37,405 nucleotides of DNA, taken from an uncultured beta proteobacterium (GTDB lineage: Bacteria; Pseudomonadota; Gammaproteobacteria; Burkholderiales; Burkholderiaceae_C). Numbering within the stretch: position 1 is the first letter of the stretch; each line of letters begins with the position of its first letter. Shown here piece by piece: positions 19,550-29,495 of this stretch. Made by a program: the position numbers and the translations under genes. The stretch spans positions 1-37,405 of the forward strand of contig CAIJOK010000040.1 of NCBI GenBank assembly GCA_903822205.1, read 5' to 3'. The notes below the pieces were generated by a model. It saw only the letters and a program-made list of their open reading frames with translations, was not told the DNA's origin and did not search any database.

Positions 19550-21901
19550 TCAATGAGGGGCACGTGGCGGTCTGGCACTGTCTGGCAGCCATTTGGACAA
19601 TGCCGCCCGCAAGGCATCCAATGAGATAGGCTTGGTTAGAAAATCATCCATGCCTGTTGTCAGGCAGCGCTGTTGCACTTCGGCAAAAGCGTCAGCCGTC
19701 AGGGCAAGGATGGGCGTGCGGGGGTGCTGGTGCAGGGTTTCCCAACGGCGAATGTGCTCTGTGGCGGTAAAGCCGTCCATGACCGGCATGTGCAAGTCCA
19801 TCAGGATCAGCAGGGGCTGTGTGGCATCTGACGTGATGGTATCGACGGCCTGCTGACCGTCCTCAGCCAGGATGACGGTCAGTCCCAGCTTGTTCAACAG
19901 CGTTTTCATCACCATGCGATTGATGGCGTTGTCATCGGCCACCATCACCTGTGGCTTGGGTGGTGAACTGGTGGGGGCTGTGCTGAGAGGGGATGTTGCG
20001 GGTGTCAGGGGCTGATGCCAATCGTCGTTGGGGTTGGGGGCTGTGTCTGGAAGGGTTGCGATCGGCGCAGCCACGGGCAAGGCCCGAATCTTGATCCAAA
20101 ATTTGGAGCCTTGGCCCAGGCGACTTTCAACACCCACATCGCCGCCCATGGCCATCGCCAAATGGCGAACGATGGACAGGCCCAGTCCTGACCCACCAAA
20201 TTCGCGCGAGATTGAACTGTCGGTTTGAGAAAAAGGCTTGAACAGACAGTCCAGTTTTTCAGTCGGGATGCCTATTCCGGTGTCGGTGACCGAAAACTCC
20301 AGGGTCACCCATTCGTCGGTTTGTTCGATCTCGCAGCCCTCAAGGTGAACATGACCTTGCGCCGTAAATTTGATGGCATTGCCCACCAGATTGGCCAGCA
20401 TCTGTCGCAGACGATGGGCATCGGCACGGTAGTGCTGACGGGGCAGGCCATGCCAGTGTGCATCCAGTTCAAGATGTTTCGTCTTTGCGGCACCTGCAAA
20501 CAACATTTGGGTATCTAATATCATCGCCTCGGGCAAGAACACCGCAGCATCCAACTGAAATTTGCCGGCCTCAATTTTGGACAAATCAAGAATATCATTG
20601 AGCAGGGATAACAGAGATTGCCCGCTGGACAAAATGGTCTGGGTGTATTGGCGCTTGTCAATTTCTGAAAGTCCTGGCATCAACAATAACTGTGCCATGC
20701 CCAGAATGCCATTCATGGGGGTTCTTATCTCGTGGGACATATTGGCCAAAAACAAGGATTTGGCACGGTTGGCGTTTTCAGCCACCTTGGCGGCCCTGCG
20801 CTTGGCTTGTATGTACATCACCGAAGCGGCTAACGCTGCTATCAGGGTAGCCCCGGCTGTCGCCAATAATAAAAATACCCAGAGTCGATCGGATTTGATC
20901 CGGACAAAATCAGGCAGGGCCTGCATCATGTGAATGGTGATGATTTTGTCGGCAGTGGGCTTGGAAAGCAAAATAAAAGGATCGGGCTTGTTTTCTGTGG
21001 TGACAAGGGCAGGGTAATGCACCGTATCAACGGCCTTGAAGTGGATGGATACAAAATCTATCATGCGGTATCTCAGCATTTTGACCGTGTCTGGCAACGT
21101 GACCACCGTAGCCCCGGGCATGGTTTTATGCTGATATTCAGGGTCGTTTGTCAGTACCACCACGCCGTTGTCGTCGGTGATCAAGGCCTGATGGGGCTGC
21201 AACCAGTGCAAAAAACCCTTCACATCGCGCTTGGTAGCCACCACACCGATCACCCGTTTTTGTGCATCAAAGACCGGCCATGAATAATATAAGCCCGGTA
21301 TCTTGCTGACCATGCCTACCGCATATTGCCATCCGGCTTGCCCCCTCTGGGCTTGTCGAAAATAATCTCGCTGTGCAAAGTTGTTGCCAATAAAACTGGC
21401 GGCCATGTCGGCATTGCTGGAGGCCACACAATCTCCGGCGGCATTCAATACCCAAATGACATCCACATCCAGTCCCTGAGCGGCATCTGCCAGAAAGGCG
21501 CTGAGGCCTGAATCTTTTGTGAGGTGTGTCCAAAGGATTTTGCGGTTATCAAAGGGGAGAACCGATGGCCCAGAACTGCTGTCAAAGGATTGCAGATATT
21601 TTTGAATGGCACTTTCGGTGGAAAGTATGCGGGGCACGTTGCGCAAAATGACAATGGCGCTGTCAATATTATGGACAATATTGTCAAGCTGCCCCTGTGC
21701 CTGCTGCATGCCTGTTTGATACACCTGATCAATCTGGCGGTCACCATCATGGGAAACCCCCACCCAGGATATGGCTATCCACAGGACAATCAATAAACCG
21801 ATGGTTTTGTGGATATGTTGGGACAGGCAAGCGCCCAGAGAGCATGGCCCAAAAAGACGATGCCAATGATGCCCATGAATACGGGGGAATTTGATTTTCA
21901 T
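19550..21901 (-). CDS. Hybrid sensor histidine kinase with periplasmic sensor and receiver domain
   Basis: This 783-residue inner-membrane protein has a first span (about 33-49), a periplasmic region of about 285 residues whose pattern ([58 protein letters not shown]) is that of a DctB-like double-Cache sensor, a second span (340-363), a HisKA domain with phosphorylated H390 in [12 protein letters not shown], an HATPase domain with N508, DTGIGIP (540-546) and [10 protein letters not shown] (569-578), a Pro-rich linker, and a receiver domain with phospho-acceptor D702 in [11 protein letters not shown] and K757. The final output partner is not adjacent. It follows iscU by 24 bases and may be read from the isc transcript. 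The ligand is unknown; Cache sensors of this type often bind small organic acids. Confidence 0.93.
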   Translation of the reverse strand: MKIKFPRIHGHHWHRLFGPCSLGACLSQHIHKTIGLLIVLWIAISWVGVSHDGDRQIDQVYQTGMQQAQGQLDNIVHNIDSAIVILRNVPRILSTESAIQKYLQSFDSSSGPSVLPFDNRKILWTHLTKDSGLSAFLADAAQGLDVDVIWVLNAAGDCVASSNADMAASFIGNNFAQRDYFRQAQRGQAGWQYAVGMVSKIPGLYYSWPVFDAQKRVIGVVATKRDVKGFLHWLQPHQALITDDNGVVVLTNDPEYQHKTMPGATVVTLPDTVKMLRYRMIDFVSIHFKAVDTVHYPALVTTENKPDPFILLSKPTADKIITIHMMQALPDFVRIKSDRLWVFLLLATAGATLIAALAASVMYIQAKRRAAKVAENANRAKSLFLANMSHEIRTPMNGILGMAQLLLMPGLSEIDKRQYTQTILSSGQSLLSLLNDILDLSKIEAGKFQLDAAVFLPEAMILDTQMLFAGAAKTKHLELDAHWHGLPRQHYRADAHRLRQMLANLVGNAIKFTAQGHVHLEGCEIEQTDEWVTLEFSVTDTGIGIPTEKLDCLFKPFSQTDSSISREFGGSGLGLSIVRHLAMAMGGDVGVESRLGQGSKFWIKIRALPVAAPIATLPDTAPNPNDDWHQPLTPATSPLSTAPTSSPPKPQVMVADDNAINRMVMKTLLNKLGLTVILAEDGQQAVDTITSDATQPLLILMDLHMPVMDGFTATEHIRRWETLHQHPRTPILALTADAFAEVQQRCLTTGMDDFLTKPISLDALRAALSKWLPDSARPPRAPH

Positions 21902-21925
21902 ACCATGACACTTTGGGTTGCGACC

Positions 21926-22324
21926 CTAACGCGCACGATCTGTCACGTGTTTCTGTCGGTAGTCATTGACGGCGGCCTTGATGGCATCCTCGGCCAAGAT
22001 GGAGCAGTGGATTTTGACCGGTGGCAGGGCCAGTTCTGCGGCAATCTCGCTGTTTTTGAGCGCTGTTGCTTGGTCCAGCGTCTTGCCTTTGACCCATTCA
22101 GTGACCAGCGATGATGAGGCGATCGCCGACCCGCAGCCGTATGTTTTAAAGCGGGCATCCTCGATCATGCCGGTTTGTGCATTGACCTTGATCTGCAAGC
22201 GCATCACGTCACCGCAGGCCGGTGCACCCACCATGCCGGTGCCCACAGAATCATCGCCCTTGTCAAACGTGCCCACATTGCGGGGGTTTTCGTAGTGGTC
22301 AATCACTTTTTCAGAATAGGCCAT
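21926..22324 (-). CDS. iscU: Fe-S cluster assembly scaffold IscU
   Basis: IscU is the scaffold on which iron-sulfur clusters are built from sulfur supplied by IscS. The 132-residue protein has the three cluster cysteines C37 (GAPACGD), C64 (TYGCGSAIASSS) and C107 (KIHCSIL), and the LPPVK motif (100-104) recognised by the HscA chaperone. AAAGGAGAACCCCC is a strong ribosome site. It lies 192 bases after iscS, wider than the usual operon spacing. The chaperone and ferredoxin genes that normally follow are replaced here by a sensor kinase gene. Confidence 0.97.
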   Translation of the reverse strand: MAYSEKVIDHYENPRNVGTFDKGDDSVGTGMVGAPACGDVMRLQIKVNAQTGMIEDARFKTYGCGSAIASSSLVTEWVKGKTLDQATALKNSEIAAELALPPVKIHCSILAEDAIKAAVNDYRQKHVTDRAR

Positions 22325-22376
22325 GGGGGTTCTCCTTTAACATGAAAATAGATTGCAAAAATAAATATCATACCAA

Positions 22377-22393
22377 ATAACTTATAAAGTTAT
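22377..22393. repeat. AT-rich palindrome between iscS and iscU
   Basis: ATAACTT-ATA-AAGTTAT is a perfect 7-bp inverted repeat with a three-base centre. It lies in the 192-base gap between iscS and iscU. It could be a regulator site or a weak hairpin; no known motif is matched. Confidence 0.4.
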
Positions 22394-22475
22394 AGCGGCT
22401 AATGCAGTAGTTGCAGGCGGTTGTGCATAAATCATCAGAAATAGAGAGTTAATAATTTATTGTGAATATGCGAAC

Positions 22476-22513
22476 AAGTCAAGTCATGTCACGTCATGTC
22501 AAGTCAGATCAAG
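22476..22513. repeat. Degenerate 5-bp tandem repeat after iscS
   Basis: Seven to eight consecutive units of A-(A/T/C/G)-GTC, mostly AAGTC and ATGTC, start just beyond the iscS stop codon. Length-variable simple repeats of this sort are prone to slippage; no function is apparent. Confidence 0.75.
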
Positions 22514-22516
22514 AAT

Positions 22517-23767
22517 TCAATGGGCGGCCCATTGGATTGTGCTGAGATCGATGCCGTCTTGGTACATGTCCCACAGCGGGCTTAACTGCCGCAGCCGGTC
22601 CACGTTGGCGCGAATGGCGGCTATGGCGCAGTCGATCTCGGTTTCAGTGGTAAACCTACCGATTGTCATGCGCAGGCTGCTGTGGGCCAGCTCGTCACTT
22701 CGGCCCAAGGCACGCAGCACGTAGCTGGGTTCAAGACTGGCCGACGTACACGCCGAACCGCTGGACACTGCCAGGCCCTTGATGCCCATGATGAGGGATT
22801 CGCCCTCAACGTAGTTAAAGCTGATGTTCAGGTTATGCGGCACCCGCTGGGTCAGGTGACCATTGACAAAGACCTGTTCGATGTCCTTTAGGCCGTCGTA
22901 CAGCCGCTGGTGCAGGGCGTTGATTTTGACCAGTTCATCGGCCATTTCGGCCTGCGCAATGGCATAGGCCATGCCCATGCCCACGATCTGATGGGTAGGC
23001 AGGGTACCTGATCGCATGCCGCGTTCATGGCCACCGCCGTGCATTTGGGCCTCAAGACGAATGCGGGGTTTGCGACGAACAAACAGTGCGCCAATGCCTT
23101 TGGGGCCGTAGGTTTTGTGCGAGGTCAAGCTCATCAGATCAACCGGCAGTTGGCGCAAATCAAGTGCCACGCGGCCTGTGGCCTGGGCGGCATCGACATG
23201 AAACACCACGCCTTTGGCCCGACACATCGCACCGATGGCGGCAATGTCCTGTACCACGCCGATCTCGTTATTGACCATCATCACGCTGACCAACTGGGTG
23301 TCGGGTCGCATGGCATCTGCCAGGCGGTTCAGGTCGATCAGACCATCGGGCTGCACGGCCAGATAGGTCACGGTAAAGCCTTGTCGCTCAAGCTCGCGGC
23401 ACGTGTCCAGCACCGACTTGTGCTCGGTTTGAACGGTGATGAGATGCCGGCCCTTGGTTTGATAAAAATGCGCAGCGCCTTTCAGGGCCAAGTTGTTGGA
23501 CTCTGTGGCACCGGAAGTCCAGATGATCTCGCGCACATCGGCCCCCACCAGACTGGCCACTTGTGCTCTGGCGTTTTCAACGGCGGCCTCAGCCTGCCAG
23601 CCCCAGGCGTGGCTGCGAGAGGCGGGGTTGCCAAAACGCTGTCGCAGCCACGGGATCATGGCATCGACGACACGGTCGTCACAGGGTGTGGTGGCGCTGT
23701 AGTCCAGGTAGATGGGCATCGCGGTGTCAGAAGCAGAGCGATGCGAGGAGTCTGGCGTTGTGGTCAT
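22517..23767 (-). CDS. iscS: Cysteine desulfurase IscS
   Basis: IscS is a pyridoxal phosphate enzyme that takes sulfur from cysteine and passes it to IscU and other acceptors. The 416-residue protein has [11 protein letters not shown] (20-30), the phosphate-binding [11 protein letters not shown] (84-94), H-V-D-A-A-Q (190-195), the cofactor lysine K218 in [12 protein letters not shown], and the sulfur-carrying C340 in [17 protein letters not shown]. It has a short N-terminal extension of about 16 residues; an internal ATG at the MPIYLDYS motif would give the usual length of about 400. The upstream ATG (23767) is kept because it overlaps the iscR stop in ATGA. Confidence 0.97.
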   Translation of the reverse strand: MTTTPDSSHRSASDTAMPIYLDYSATTPCDDRVVDAMIPWLRQRFGNPASRSHAWGWQAEAAVENARAQVASLVGADVREIIWTSGATESNNLALKGAAHFYQTKGRHLITVQTEHKSVLDTCRELERQGFTVTYLAVQPDGLIDLNRLADAMRPDTQLVSVMMVNNEIGVVQDIAAIGAMCRAKGVVFHVDAAQATGRVALDLRQLPVDLMSLTSHKTYGPKGIGALFVRRKPRIRLEAQMHGGGHERGMRSGTLPTHQIVGMGMAYAIAQAEMADELVKINALHQRLYDGLKDIEQVFVNGHLTQRVPHNLNISFNYVEGESLIMGIKGLAVSSGSACTSASLEPSYVLRALGRSDELAHSSLRMTIGRFTTETEIDCAIAAIRANVDRLRQLSPLWDMYQDGIDLSTIQWAAH

Positions 23768-24327
23768 TGTCTTGTCCGTCCTTGTTTGCCTGTCCCATGG
23801 GATTGAAGATCGCCCAGTGCAAAGACTGAGTTGGCAATAGGGTGCAAGATGGGCGCGGGGGCCGGCAAATTGGAAATGGCACGCAAAATGCCGTGCTTGG
23901 GCTGGGTCACAGAAGCATGGGTCGTCTGACTGTCCAGCAGGTGCTGTAGGGTCACGGAGTCCAGATATTCATACATTTTGCGGTTGAGCGCGGCCCAAAG
24001 CGCATGCGTCATGCAGGGGGTGTTTTCGCCATCGCAGTTTTCAAGGCCGCCGCATTGGGTGGCATCCATCGGCTCATCGACGGCTGTGATGATCTGGGCG
24101 ATGGTCACATCGGCAGGCAGACGCGACAGTTTGTAACCGCCACCAGGCCCACGGATCGACCGAACCAGCTCCTGACGGCGCAGCCTGGAGAACAACTGCT
24201 CTAGGTAAGACAGTGAAATACGCTGGCGCTGGCTGACGGATGCCAGCGTGACCGGGCCGCTGGTGGTATTCAATCCCAGATCGATCATGGCGGTGACCGC
24301 AAAGCGACCCTTGGTGGTAAGACGCAT
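23764..24327 (-). CDS. iscR: Fe-S cluster assembly transcription factor IscR
   Basis: IscR is a [2Fe-2S] Rrf2-family regulator that represses its own isc operon when clusters are plentiful. The start [17 protein letters not shown] at ATG 24327 matches the family; the frame is open upstream but holds the promoter. The winged helix-turn-helix ([19 protein letters not shown], then [11 protein letters not shown]) is complete, and cluster ligands C92, C98, C105 and H108 are present, with six residues between the last two cysteines where Escherichia coli has five. The protein is 187 residues, about 25 longer than the Escherichia coli one, with a C-terminal tail of unclear role. Its stop overlaps the iscS start by four bases. 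Confidence 0.95.
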   Translation of the reverse strand: MRLTTKGRFAVTAMIDLGLNTTSGPVTLASVSQRQRISLSYLEQLFSRLRRQELVRSIRGPGGGYKLSRLPADVTIAQIITAVDEPMDATQCGGLENCDGENTPCMTHALWAALNRKMYEYLDSVTLQHLLDSQTTHASVTQPKHGILRAISNLPAPAPILHPIANSVFALGDLQSHGTGKQGRTRQ

Positions 24328-24426
24328 GGCGAATATCTCTGGTATTGGCGGCAAGTTGGTTTGTAGGCGCGGGTTGGACCGATCTTGTACCGAGGCCTTG
24401 GCAAGGCTTTTGGCTGACGAAAGCCG

Positions 24427-24451
24427 ATACTTGACGAGTTTAGTCAAGTAT
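24427..24451. promoter_or_regulatory. IscR type 1 operator upstream of iscR
   Basis: A perfect palindrome ATACTTGAC-N7-GTCAAGTAT stands 100 bases before the iscR start. It fits the type 1 IscR consensus (ATA-S-YYGAC … GTCRR-S-TAT) in both half sites and total length of 25. It predicts autoregulation of iscRSU by the Fe-S form of IscR. Confidence 0.85.
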
Positions 24452-24474
24452 AACCTGCGCCACTCCGATAGGCA

Positions 24475-25884
24475 TCAGGGGCTGGGTACCACAAAAGTGG
24501 ATTTTTCAAAGTCTTGGGTGCGGGTGTCCAGTGATTCAACCCCGAACTTGATCCGGTGCGCGCCTTGCTTGGCGGCATCAGGGGGCAATTGGGCGCGTAC
24601 CACCGTCCAGACAGACTGGGCGGGGGCTACGGTGATGTTGTCGTCTGTCAGAACAGTGAGTCCATGCAAACCGGACACCGTGACCTGGAAATGCTGAGCA
24701 GACTCGGTGGTGTTCATGATCTGAAGCCGGTAAATGTTTTCGATATGTCCGTCGTCCGTGATTCTGACCATCACTCCGCGGTCACGAATGACATCGACCT
24801 TAAAGGGTTTGCGGGTTGATAAACTGAAAATCATCGCTGTGACCATCACCACCAAAATGGAGGTGTAAATTAAAATGCGTGGCCTAAAAATGTGCCGCCC
24901 AATTCTGGACTTACTCCAGCCATTGAACAGGGCGTTTTCAGTGGTGTATTTGACCAATCCGGTGGGATACGCCATTTTGCGCATCACGGTATCACAGACA
25001 TCGGCACAGGCACCACACCCGATACATTCATATTGCAAACCATGACGAATATCTATCCCCACGGGACAAACCTGTACGCACAGACTGCAATCCACGCAGT
25101 CACCCAATTGCATGCCATGAGGGTCAGTGTGACGGGAACGTTTGCCGCGAGGTTCTCCGCGTGTGGCATCATAGGTCACGATCAAAGTATCACGGTCGAA
25201 CATGGCACTTTGAAACCGTGCATAAGGGCACATGTGTTTGCAGATTTGTTCACGCAAAAAACCGGCATTGACATAGGTGGCCAGACCATAAAACAATATC
25301 CAAAATAACTCCCAGGCATCCAATTGAAATTGCCATACCCCAGTCGTCAATAGCTTGATCGGGGTAAAATACCCCACAAACGTCAGCCCCGTCCACAGCG
25401 CAAGCCCTGTCCATAAAGCTTGCTTGGCAGTCACTCGCCACACCTTATCAAAACACCATGGCCCGGCACTGCGCCGTATCTGCGCTGAACGGTCACCGCA
25501 CACCTTGTATTCGATCCACAAAAACATTTCGGTATAAACGGTTTGAGGACAGGCATAACCGCACCACAGTCGCCCTGCCACTGCCGTAAATAAAAACAAG
25601 GCATAGGCAGAGATAATCAATAGACCAGTCAAATAAATAAAATCCTGGGGGTATAAAACCAATCCAAAAATATAAAACCGCCGTGTGCTCAAGTCAAAAA
25701 GAACGGCCTGACGTGCGCCAAAGTCCAGCCACGGAATACCATAAAAAACCAACTGCGTTACCCAAACCATCAGCCAGCGAATAGTTGTAAAATACCCCGT
25801 CACACTGCGCAAATATATTTTATTGGCGGGTGATAACGGATCATCTGAACCCTGATGCAAAGGGGGTGATGTATCTGAAGCCAT
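24475..25884 (-). CDS. ccoG: Cytochrome c oxidase accessory protein CcoG (FixG-like)
   Basis: CcoG is a polytopic membrane ferredoxin that helps assemble cbb3-type cytochrome oxidase by reducing copper during delivery. The protein has the N-terminal spans, the WCGYACPQTVYTEMF motif, the QICKHMCPYARFQSAMFD loop, two ferredoxin-like clusters CVDCSLCVQVCPVG and CIGCGACADVC, a further span and a periplasmic Ig-like C-terminal domain (from about residue 370). The start is uncertain: ATG 25884 (469 residues, MASDTSPP) fits the family better, ATG 25935 gives 486; neither has a strong ribosome site. No ccoNOP or ccoS genes lie beside it. It points toward iscR, 147 bases away, an apt neighbour for an Fe-S protein. 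Confidence 0.92.
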   Translation of the reverse strand: MASDTSPPLHQGSDDPLSPANKIYLRSVTGYFTTIRWLMVWVTQLVFYGIPWLDFGARQAVLFDLSTRRFYIFGLVLYPQDFIYLTGLLIISAYALFLFTAVAGRLWCGYACPQTVYTEMFLWIEYKVCGDRSAQIRRSAGPWCFDKVWRVTAKQALWTGLALWTGLTFVGYFTPIKLLTTGVWQFQLDAWELFWILFYGLATYVNAGFLREQICKHMCPYARFQSAMFDRDTLIVTYDATRGEPRGKRSRHTDPHGMQLGDCVDCSLCVQVCPVGIDIRHGLQYECIGCGACADVCDTVMRKMAYPTGLVKYTTENALFNGWSKSRIGRHIFRPRILIYTSILVVMVTAMIFSLSTRKPFKVDVIRDRGVMVRITDDGHIENIYRLQIMNTTESAQHFQVTVSGLHGLTVLTDDNITVAPAQSVWTVVRAQLPPDAAKQGAHRIKFGVESLDTRTQDFEKSTFVVPSP

Positions 25885-26128
25885 ACCGGTTATTGGTGTG
25901 TTAGGATGAGTCAAAATAATCCCCAAAAATAGCATTGTTGCAACCGTTCATCATAACGATAGCCAATTAAGAGCTTGTACAAATTGGCGCAAATTATGAC
26001 ACTTTCAGATACTTCTGATCGGAACTGTGGGGGTGTTGCCTAGCGTGGCCGAACACGCAGGGCGATGCCAAGGGGCAGCCTGTGTTGTCTGGCGTTGACG
26101 GGTAGGCCCTCACGGATAATCCAGCGCT

Positions 26129-27283
26129 ATGGTCACTGTGTTTGAACGTCCCTCCCTGTGGTATCGCGTATTGCCGATGGTGGGCGGCTTTGACGGGCTG
26201 CTGGCTTTTGCCGTGTTTATTCTGGCCTGTGCCGGCCTGATGACCATGTACTCATCAGGCTACGACCATGGCACACGGTTTGAAGACCACGCCCGCAACC
26301 TGCTGCTGGCGGGTTTTTTGATGTTCGTCATGGCGCAAGTACCGCCGCAGCGCCTGATGTTTCTGGCTGTCCCGCTTTATGGTTTGGGTGTGACCCTGCT
26401 GGTGGGTGTGGCGCTTTTTGGCGTGACCAAAAAAGGGGCGCAACGCTGGATTAACGTGGGAATCACGATCCAGCCCAGTGAAATTTTTAAGCTGGCCATG
26501 CCGCTGATGCTGGCTTGGTGGTTTCAAAAACGTGAAGGCCAGTTGCGCTGGTTTGATTTTGGCGTGGCCGGCGTGTTGTTGGCACTGCCCATCGGCCTGA
26601 TCGTTCGCCAGCCCGACCTGGGAACGGCCCTGCTGGTTTTGGCAGCGGGTTTGTCCGTGATCTTTTTTGCGGGCTTAAGCTGGGCCGTGGTGGGGCCCCC
26701 TCTGCTGCTGGGACTGGTGGGCGTGGTCACGCTGGTGTGGTTTGAGCCCCAACTGTGTGCCGAGGGCGTGCGCTGGCCCGGCCTGCACGACTACCAGCAA
26801 CACCGTGTCTGCACTTTGCTTGACCCCTCGCGTGACCCCCTGGGCAAGGGCTTTCACATCATTCAGGGCATGATTGCGATCGGCTCAGGCGGCTTGTGGG
26901 GCAAGGGGTTTATGCAGGGCACCCAAACGCACCTTGAATTTATTCCGGAGCGCACCACGGACTTTATCTTTGCTGCCTTTTCTGAAGAATTTGGACTAGC
27001 AGGCAATTTACTGCTGATAGCGGCATTTTTGTTATTGATCTTGCGTGCCATGGTGATCGCTTTGGATGCACCCACTTTGTTTGCAAGGTTGCTGGCGGCT
27101 TCCATGGCCATGACCTTGTTCTGTTACGTGTTTGTCAATACCGGCATGGTCTGCGGTATTTTGCCGGTGGTGGGCATTCCGTTGCCGTTTATCAGCTATG
27201 GCGGGACGGCCATGGTCATATTGGGGCTGGGTCTGGGCATCTTGATGTCGATAGCCAAGTCCAGGCGGCTGGTGCAGTCGTAG
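26129..27283 (+). CDS. rodA: Rod-shape-determining peptidoglycan polymerase RodA
   Basis: RodA is a SEDS-family glycosyltransferase that polymerises lipid II for side-wall growth. The 384-residue protein has about ten membrane spans and the SEDS signatures GAQRWINVGITIQPSEIFKLAM, RQPDLGTALLVL with the catalytic Asp, QGMIAIGSGGLWGKGF, HLEFIPERTTDFIFAAFSEEFG, and the C-terminal GIPLPFISYGGTAM. ATG 26129 has a poor ribosome site. The mrdA/PBP2 gene that usually precedes rodA is not here; instead the gene is divergent from ccoG. RodA rather than FtsW is chosen by the overall length and ending. Confidence 0.95.
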   Translation: MVTVFERPSLWYRVLPMVGGFDGLLAFAVFILACAGLMTMYSSGYDHGTRFEDHARNLLLAGFLMFVMAQVPPQRLMFLAVPLYGLGVTLLVGVALFGVTKKGAQRWINVGITIQPSEIFKLAMPLMLAWWFQKREGQLRWFDFGVAGVLLALPIGLIVRQPDLGTALLVLAAGLSVIFFAGLSWAVVGPPLLLGLVGVVTLVWFEPQLCAEGVRWPGLHDYQQHRVCTLLDPSRDPLGKGFHIIQGMIAIGSGGLWGKGFMQGTQTHLEFIPERTTDFIFAAFSEEFGLAGNLLLIAAFLLLILRAMVIALDAPTLFARLLAASMAMTLFCYVFVNTGMVCGILPVVGIPLPFISYGGTAMVILGLGLGILMSIAKSRRLVQS

Positions 27284-27357
27284 GAAATTGTGTAATTCTT
27301 CCATGGCGTGGAAAAAATGCACGAATCTTGGACTGCTGTGCCCCCTAAAATCCTCTG

Positions 27358-28818
27358 ATGACCTTACCCATCCCCCCCCTCGATCGCCTGGAAATCGCCA
27401 AATCCTTGCTGCTCACCCCATTTGGCTTAGATGATTCGCACCTTTCCCAGGTACTGGCCACTTTGAACGCCCATCGGGTGGATGAGGCCGATCTGTATTT
27501 TCAGTACACCCGATCCGAGGGCTTTAGCCTCGAAGAGGGCATGGTCAAGTCCGGCTCATTCAACATCAGCCAGGGGGTGGGTGTGCGGGCCGTCAGCGGT
27601 GAGAAAACCGCCTTTGCCTATTCTGACAATATTTCACTGGATGCCTTGCTTGAAGCTGCCCGCACGGTGCGGTCCATTGCTGCGCAGGCACAGGCTGGGT
27701 CTGCACGGATGTCCAGCCTCAAACTAGCCCCTTCGCGCGATTTGTATTCAGGGATTGACCCTATCGCTACCTTGGACAGCACCGCCAAAATCAGCTTGCT
27801 AGAACGGGTGGAGCGCTTGGCGCGGGCCAAAGACCCCCGTGTGGCCCAGGTGATGGCCAGTCTGGCGGCTGAATACGATGTGGTGTTGATTGTCAGGGCC
27901 TGCGGCACATTGGCTGCCGATGTGCGGCCTCTTGTCAGGTTAAGCGTGACTGTGTTCGCAGAGCAAAACGGTCGCCGTGAGATGGGGTCATCGGGCGGCG
28001 GTGGGCGGTGTGGTCTGGACTGCTTTGACGATGCCTTGGTGGGGCAGTATGTGGACGAGGCCGTGAACGCCGCGCTGACCAATCTTGAGGCGCGGCCCGC
28101 GCCTGCCGGTGAAATGACGGTTGTTTTGGGGCCAGGCTGGCCGGGCGTGTTGTTGCACGAGGCCGTGGGTCACGGCCTTGAGGGGGACTTCAACCGCAAG
28201 GGGTCCAGTGCGTTTTGTGACCGAATCGGCGAGCGTGTGGCCGCAAAAGGTGTGACCGTTCTGGACGATGGCACTCTGGCTGGCAGGCGTGGGTCGATCA
28301 ATGTCGATGATGAGGGCAACCTGAGTCAATGCAATGTTTTGATCGAAAACGGCATCTTAAAGGGCTATCTGCATGATGCGATGAACGCCAGGCTGTGTGG
28401 CGTTCGGTCCACAGGCAACGGCCGTCGCGAGAGCTACGCCCATGTGCCGTTGCCACGCATGACCAACACCTACATGCAAGCCGGCAGCATGCCCTCTGAG
28501 GAGATCGTGGCCAGCATCCATAGAGGCCTGTATGCCACCCACTTTGGCGGTGGTCAGGTGGACATTACCTCGGGCAAATTTGTGTTCTCTGCCAGTTTGG
28601 CCTATTGGGTGGAAAACGGTCGCGTCTTGTATCCGGTCAAAGGGGCAACCTTGGTTGGCAGCGGACCGGAATGCCTGAAACGCGTCAGCATGGTAGGCAA
28701 TGACATGAAACTGGACAGCGGTGTAGGCATCTGTGGCAAAGATGGTCAAAGCGTCCCGGTGGGGGTGGGCCAGCCCACGCTGCGCATTGACGGACTGACG
28801 GTGGGTGGTACGGCCTGA
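27358..28818 (+). CDS. tldD: Metalloprotease TldD
   Basis: TldD, with its partner TldE/PmbA, forms a zinc protease that degrades unfolded peptides and matures some modified peptides such as microcin B17. The 486-residue protein carries the zinc motif HEAVGH (267-272) in LLHEAVGHGLEGDFNRK, and the family stretches YAHVPLPRMTNTYM and GGGQVDITSGKFVF. Length is typical. ATG 27358 follows a short leader 74 bases after rodA. The partner gene is not in the window. Confidence 0.96.
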   Translation: MTLPIPPLDRLEIAKSLLLTPFGLDDSHLSQVLATLNAHRVDEADLYFQYTRSEGFSLEEGMVKSGSFNISQGVGVRAVSGEKTAFAYSDNISLDALLEAARTVRSIAAQAQAGSARMSSLKLAPSRDLYSGIDPIATLDSTAKISLLERVERLARAKDPRVAQVMASLAAEYDVVLIVRACGTLAADVRPLVRLSVTVFAEQNGRREMGSSGGGGRCGLDCFDDALVGQYVDEAVNAALTNLEARPAPAGEMTVVLGPGWPGVLLHEAVGHGLEGDFNRKGSSAFCDRIGERVAAKGVTVLDDGTLAGRRGSINVDDEGNLSQCNVLIENGILKGYLHDAMNARLCGVRSTGNGRRESYAHVPLPRMTNTYMQAGSMPSEEIVASIHRGLYATHFGGGQVDITSGKFVFSASLAYWVENGRVLYPVKGATLVGSGPECLKRVSMVGNDMKLDSGVGICGKDGQSVPVGVGQPTLRIDGLTVGGTA

Positions 28819-28873
28819 CAGGACTGCGCCAACGTGCCGATGTATCGCCGGTGGATGCCGGTTGATTGCCGAT

Positions 28874-29056
28874 TTAGCCGCCCTGATGGCAGCGCTTGCC
28901 AGGGTTTTTCTTGTTGTTGGTGGTGACACCGCGTTCCAGGCTGCGTTTTTGACCCCGGGGGGCGGTAAAGCACACCCCCTTGGGGGCAACAGGACGGGGG
29001 GTGGCTTTGCGGTCGGCTTCGGTGCGAAAGGGTTTTGACATGTTAATAATAGGCAT
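28874..29056 (-). CDS. Hypothetical small basic protein, coupled to the upstream gene
   Basis: I do not recognise a named family. The 60-residue protein is rich in Lys and Arg (MSKPFRTEADRKATPRP, RGQKRSLERGVTTNNKKNPGKR) with no hydrophobic segment, so it is probably soluble and could bind nucleic acid. Its ATG (29056-29054) overlaps the stop of the preceding gene in TGATG, a common sign of translational coupling and the main support for this start; a second ATG at 29041 gives 55 residues. It ends 55 bases from tldD on the opposite strand. Confidence 0.55.
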   Translation of the reverse strand: MPIINMSKPFRTEADRKATPRPVAPKGVCFTAPRGQKRSLERGVTTNNKKNPGKRCHQGG

Positions 29057-29298
29057 CAGTGAAGGGTGAATTCTTTCATTGTATCGGTGTCCTCAGCATC
29101 TTCAGCATCGATCATGGCATCGTAAGCGGCGCGGCTCATCCAGGCTTCGGAGGCATACGGGATCAACGGTTTGTCCAATGGGCGCAGTTGACGGCTGTGC
29201 AAATTGCGCAGTTGTTGCGAATGCTCCATGGTGTGCAAGACGCTTTCCGGGTTCATCATCATCATGAAGGGGTTGATTTCAGTGGCCAGTGTGTTCAT
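29056..29298 (-). CDS. Hypothetical 80-residue protein
   Basis: ATG 29298 is chosen because CTGGAGACAG precedes it; the longer open frame upstream lacks a ribosome site and runs into the trmB promoter. The protein begins MNTLATEINPFMMMMNPESV, has a central polar helix with repeated Leu and Arg (QQLRNLHSRQLRPLDKPLIP), the stretch YASEAWMSRAAYDAM, and an acidic tail (DAEDAEDTDTMKE). No membrane span. Its stop overlaps the start of the small basic protein; the acidic tail here and the strongly basic partner suggest the two may interact, an inference only. Confidence 0.65.
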   Translation of the reverse strand: MNTLATEINPFMMMMNPESVLHTMEHSQQLRNLHSRQLRPLDKPLIPYASEAWMSRAAYDAMIDAEDAEDTDTMKEFTLH

Positions 29299-29495
29299 GT
29301 CTGTCTCCAGGTGGGTAAACGGTTGCTGCGTTGTGCAGTGGTTGAAACTATACCCACCCCGACAAAAAAATAAAGTCGGTCTTTCGCCATTCAGCGTGTC
29401 AGAAAATACCTGACACACGTCTTCATTTCTATCAACGGATCGCTTTGATTTACCCTGTCCAACACCACGCATTGAACGAAAAGCCCAACGTGGCC

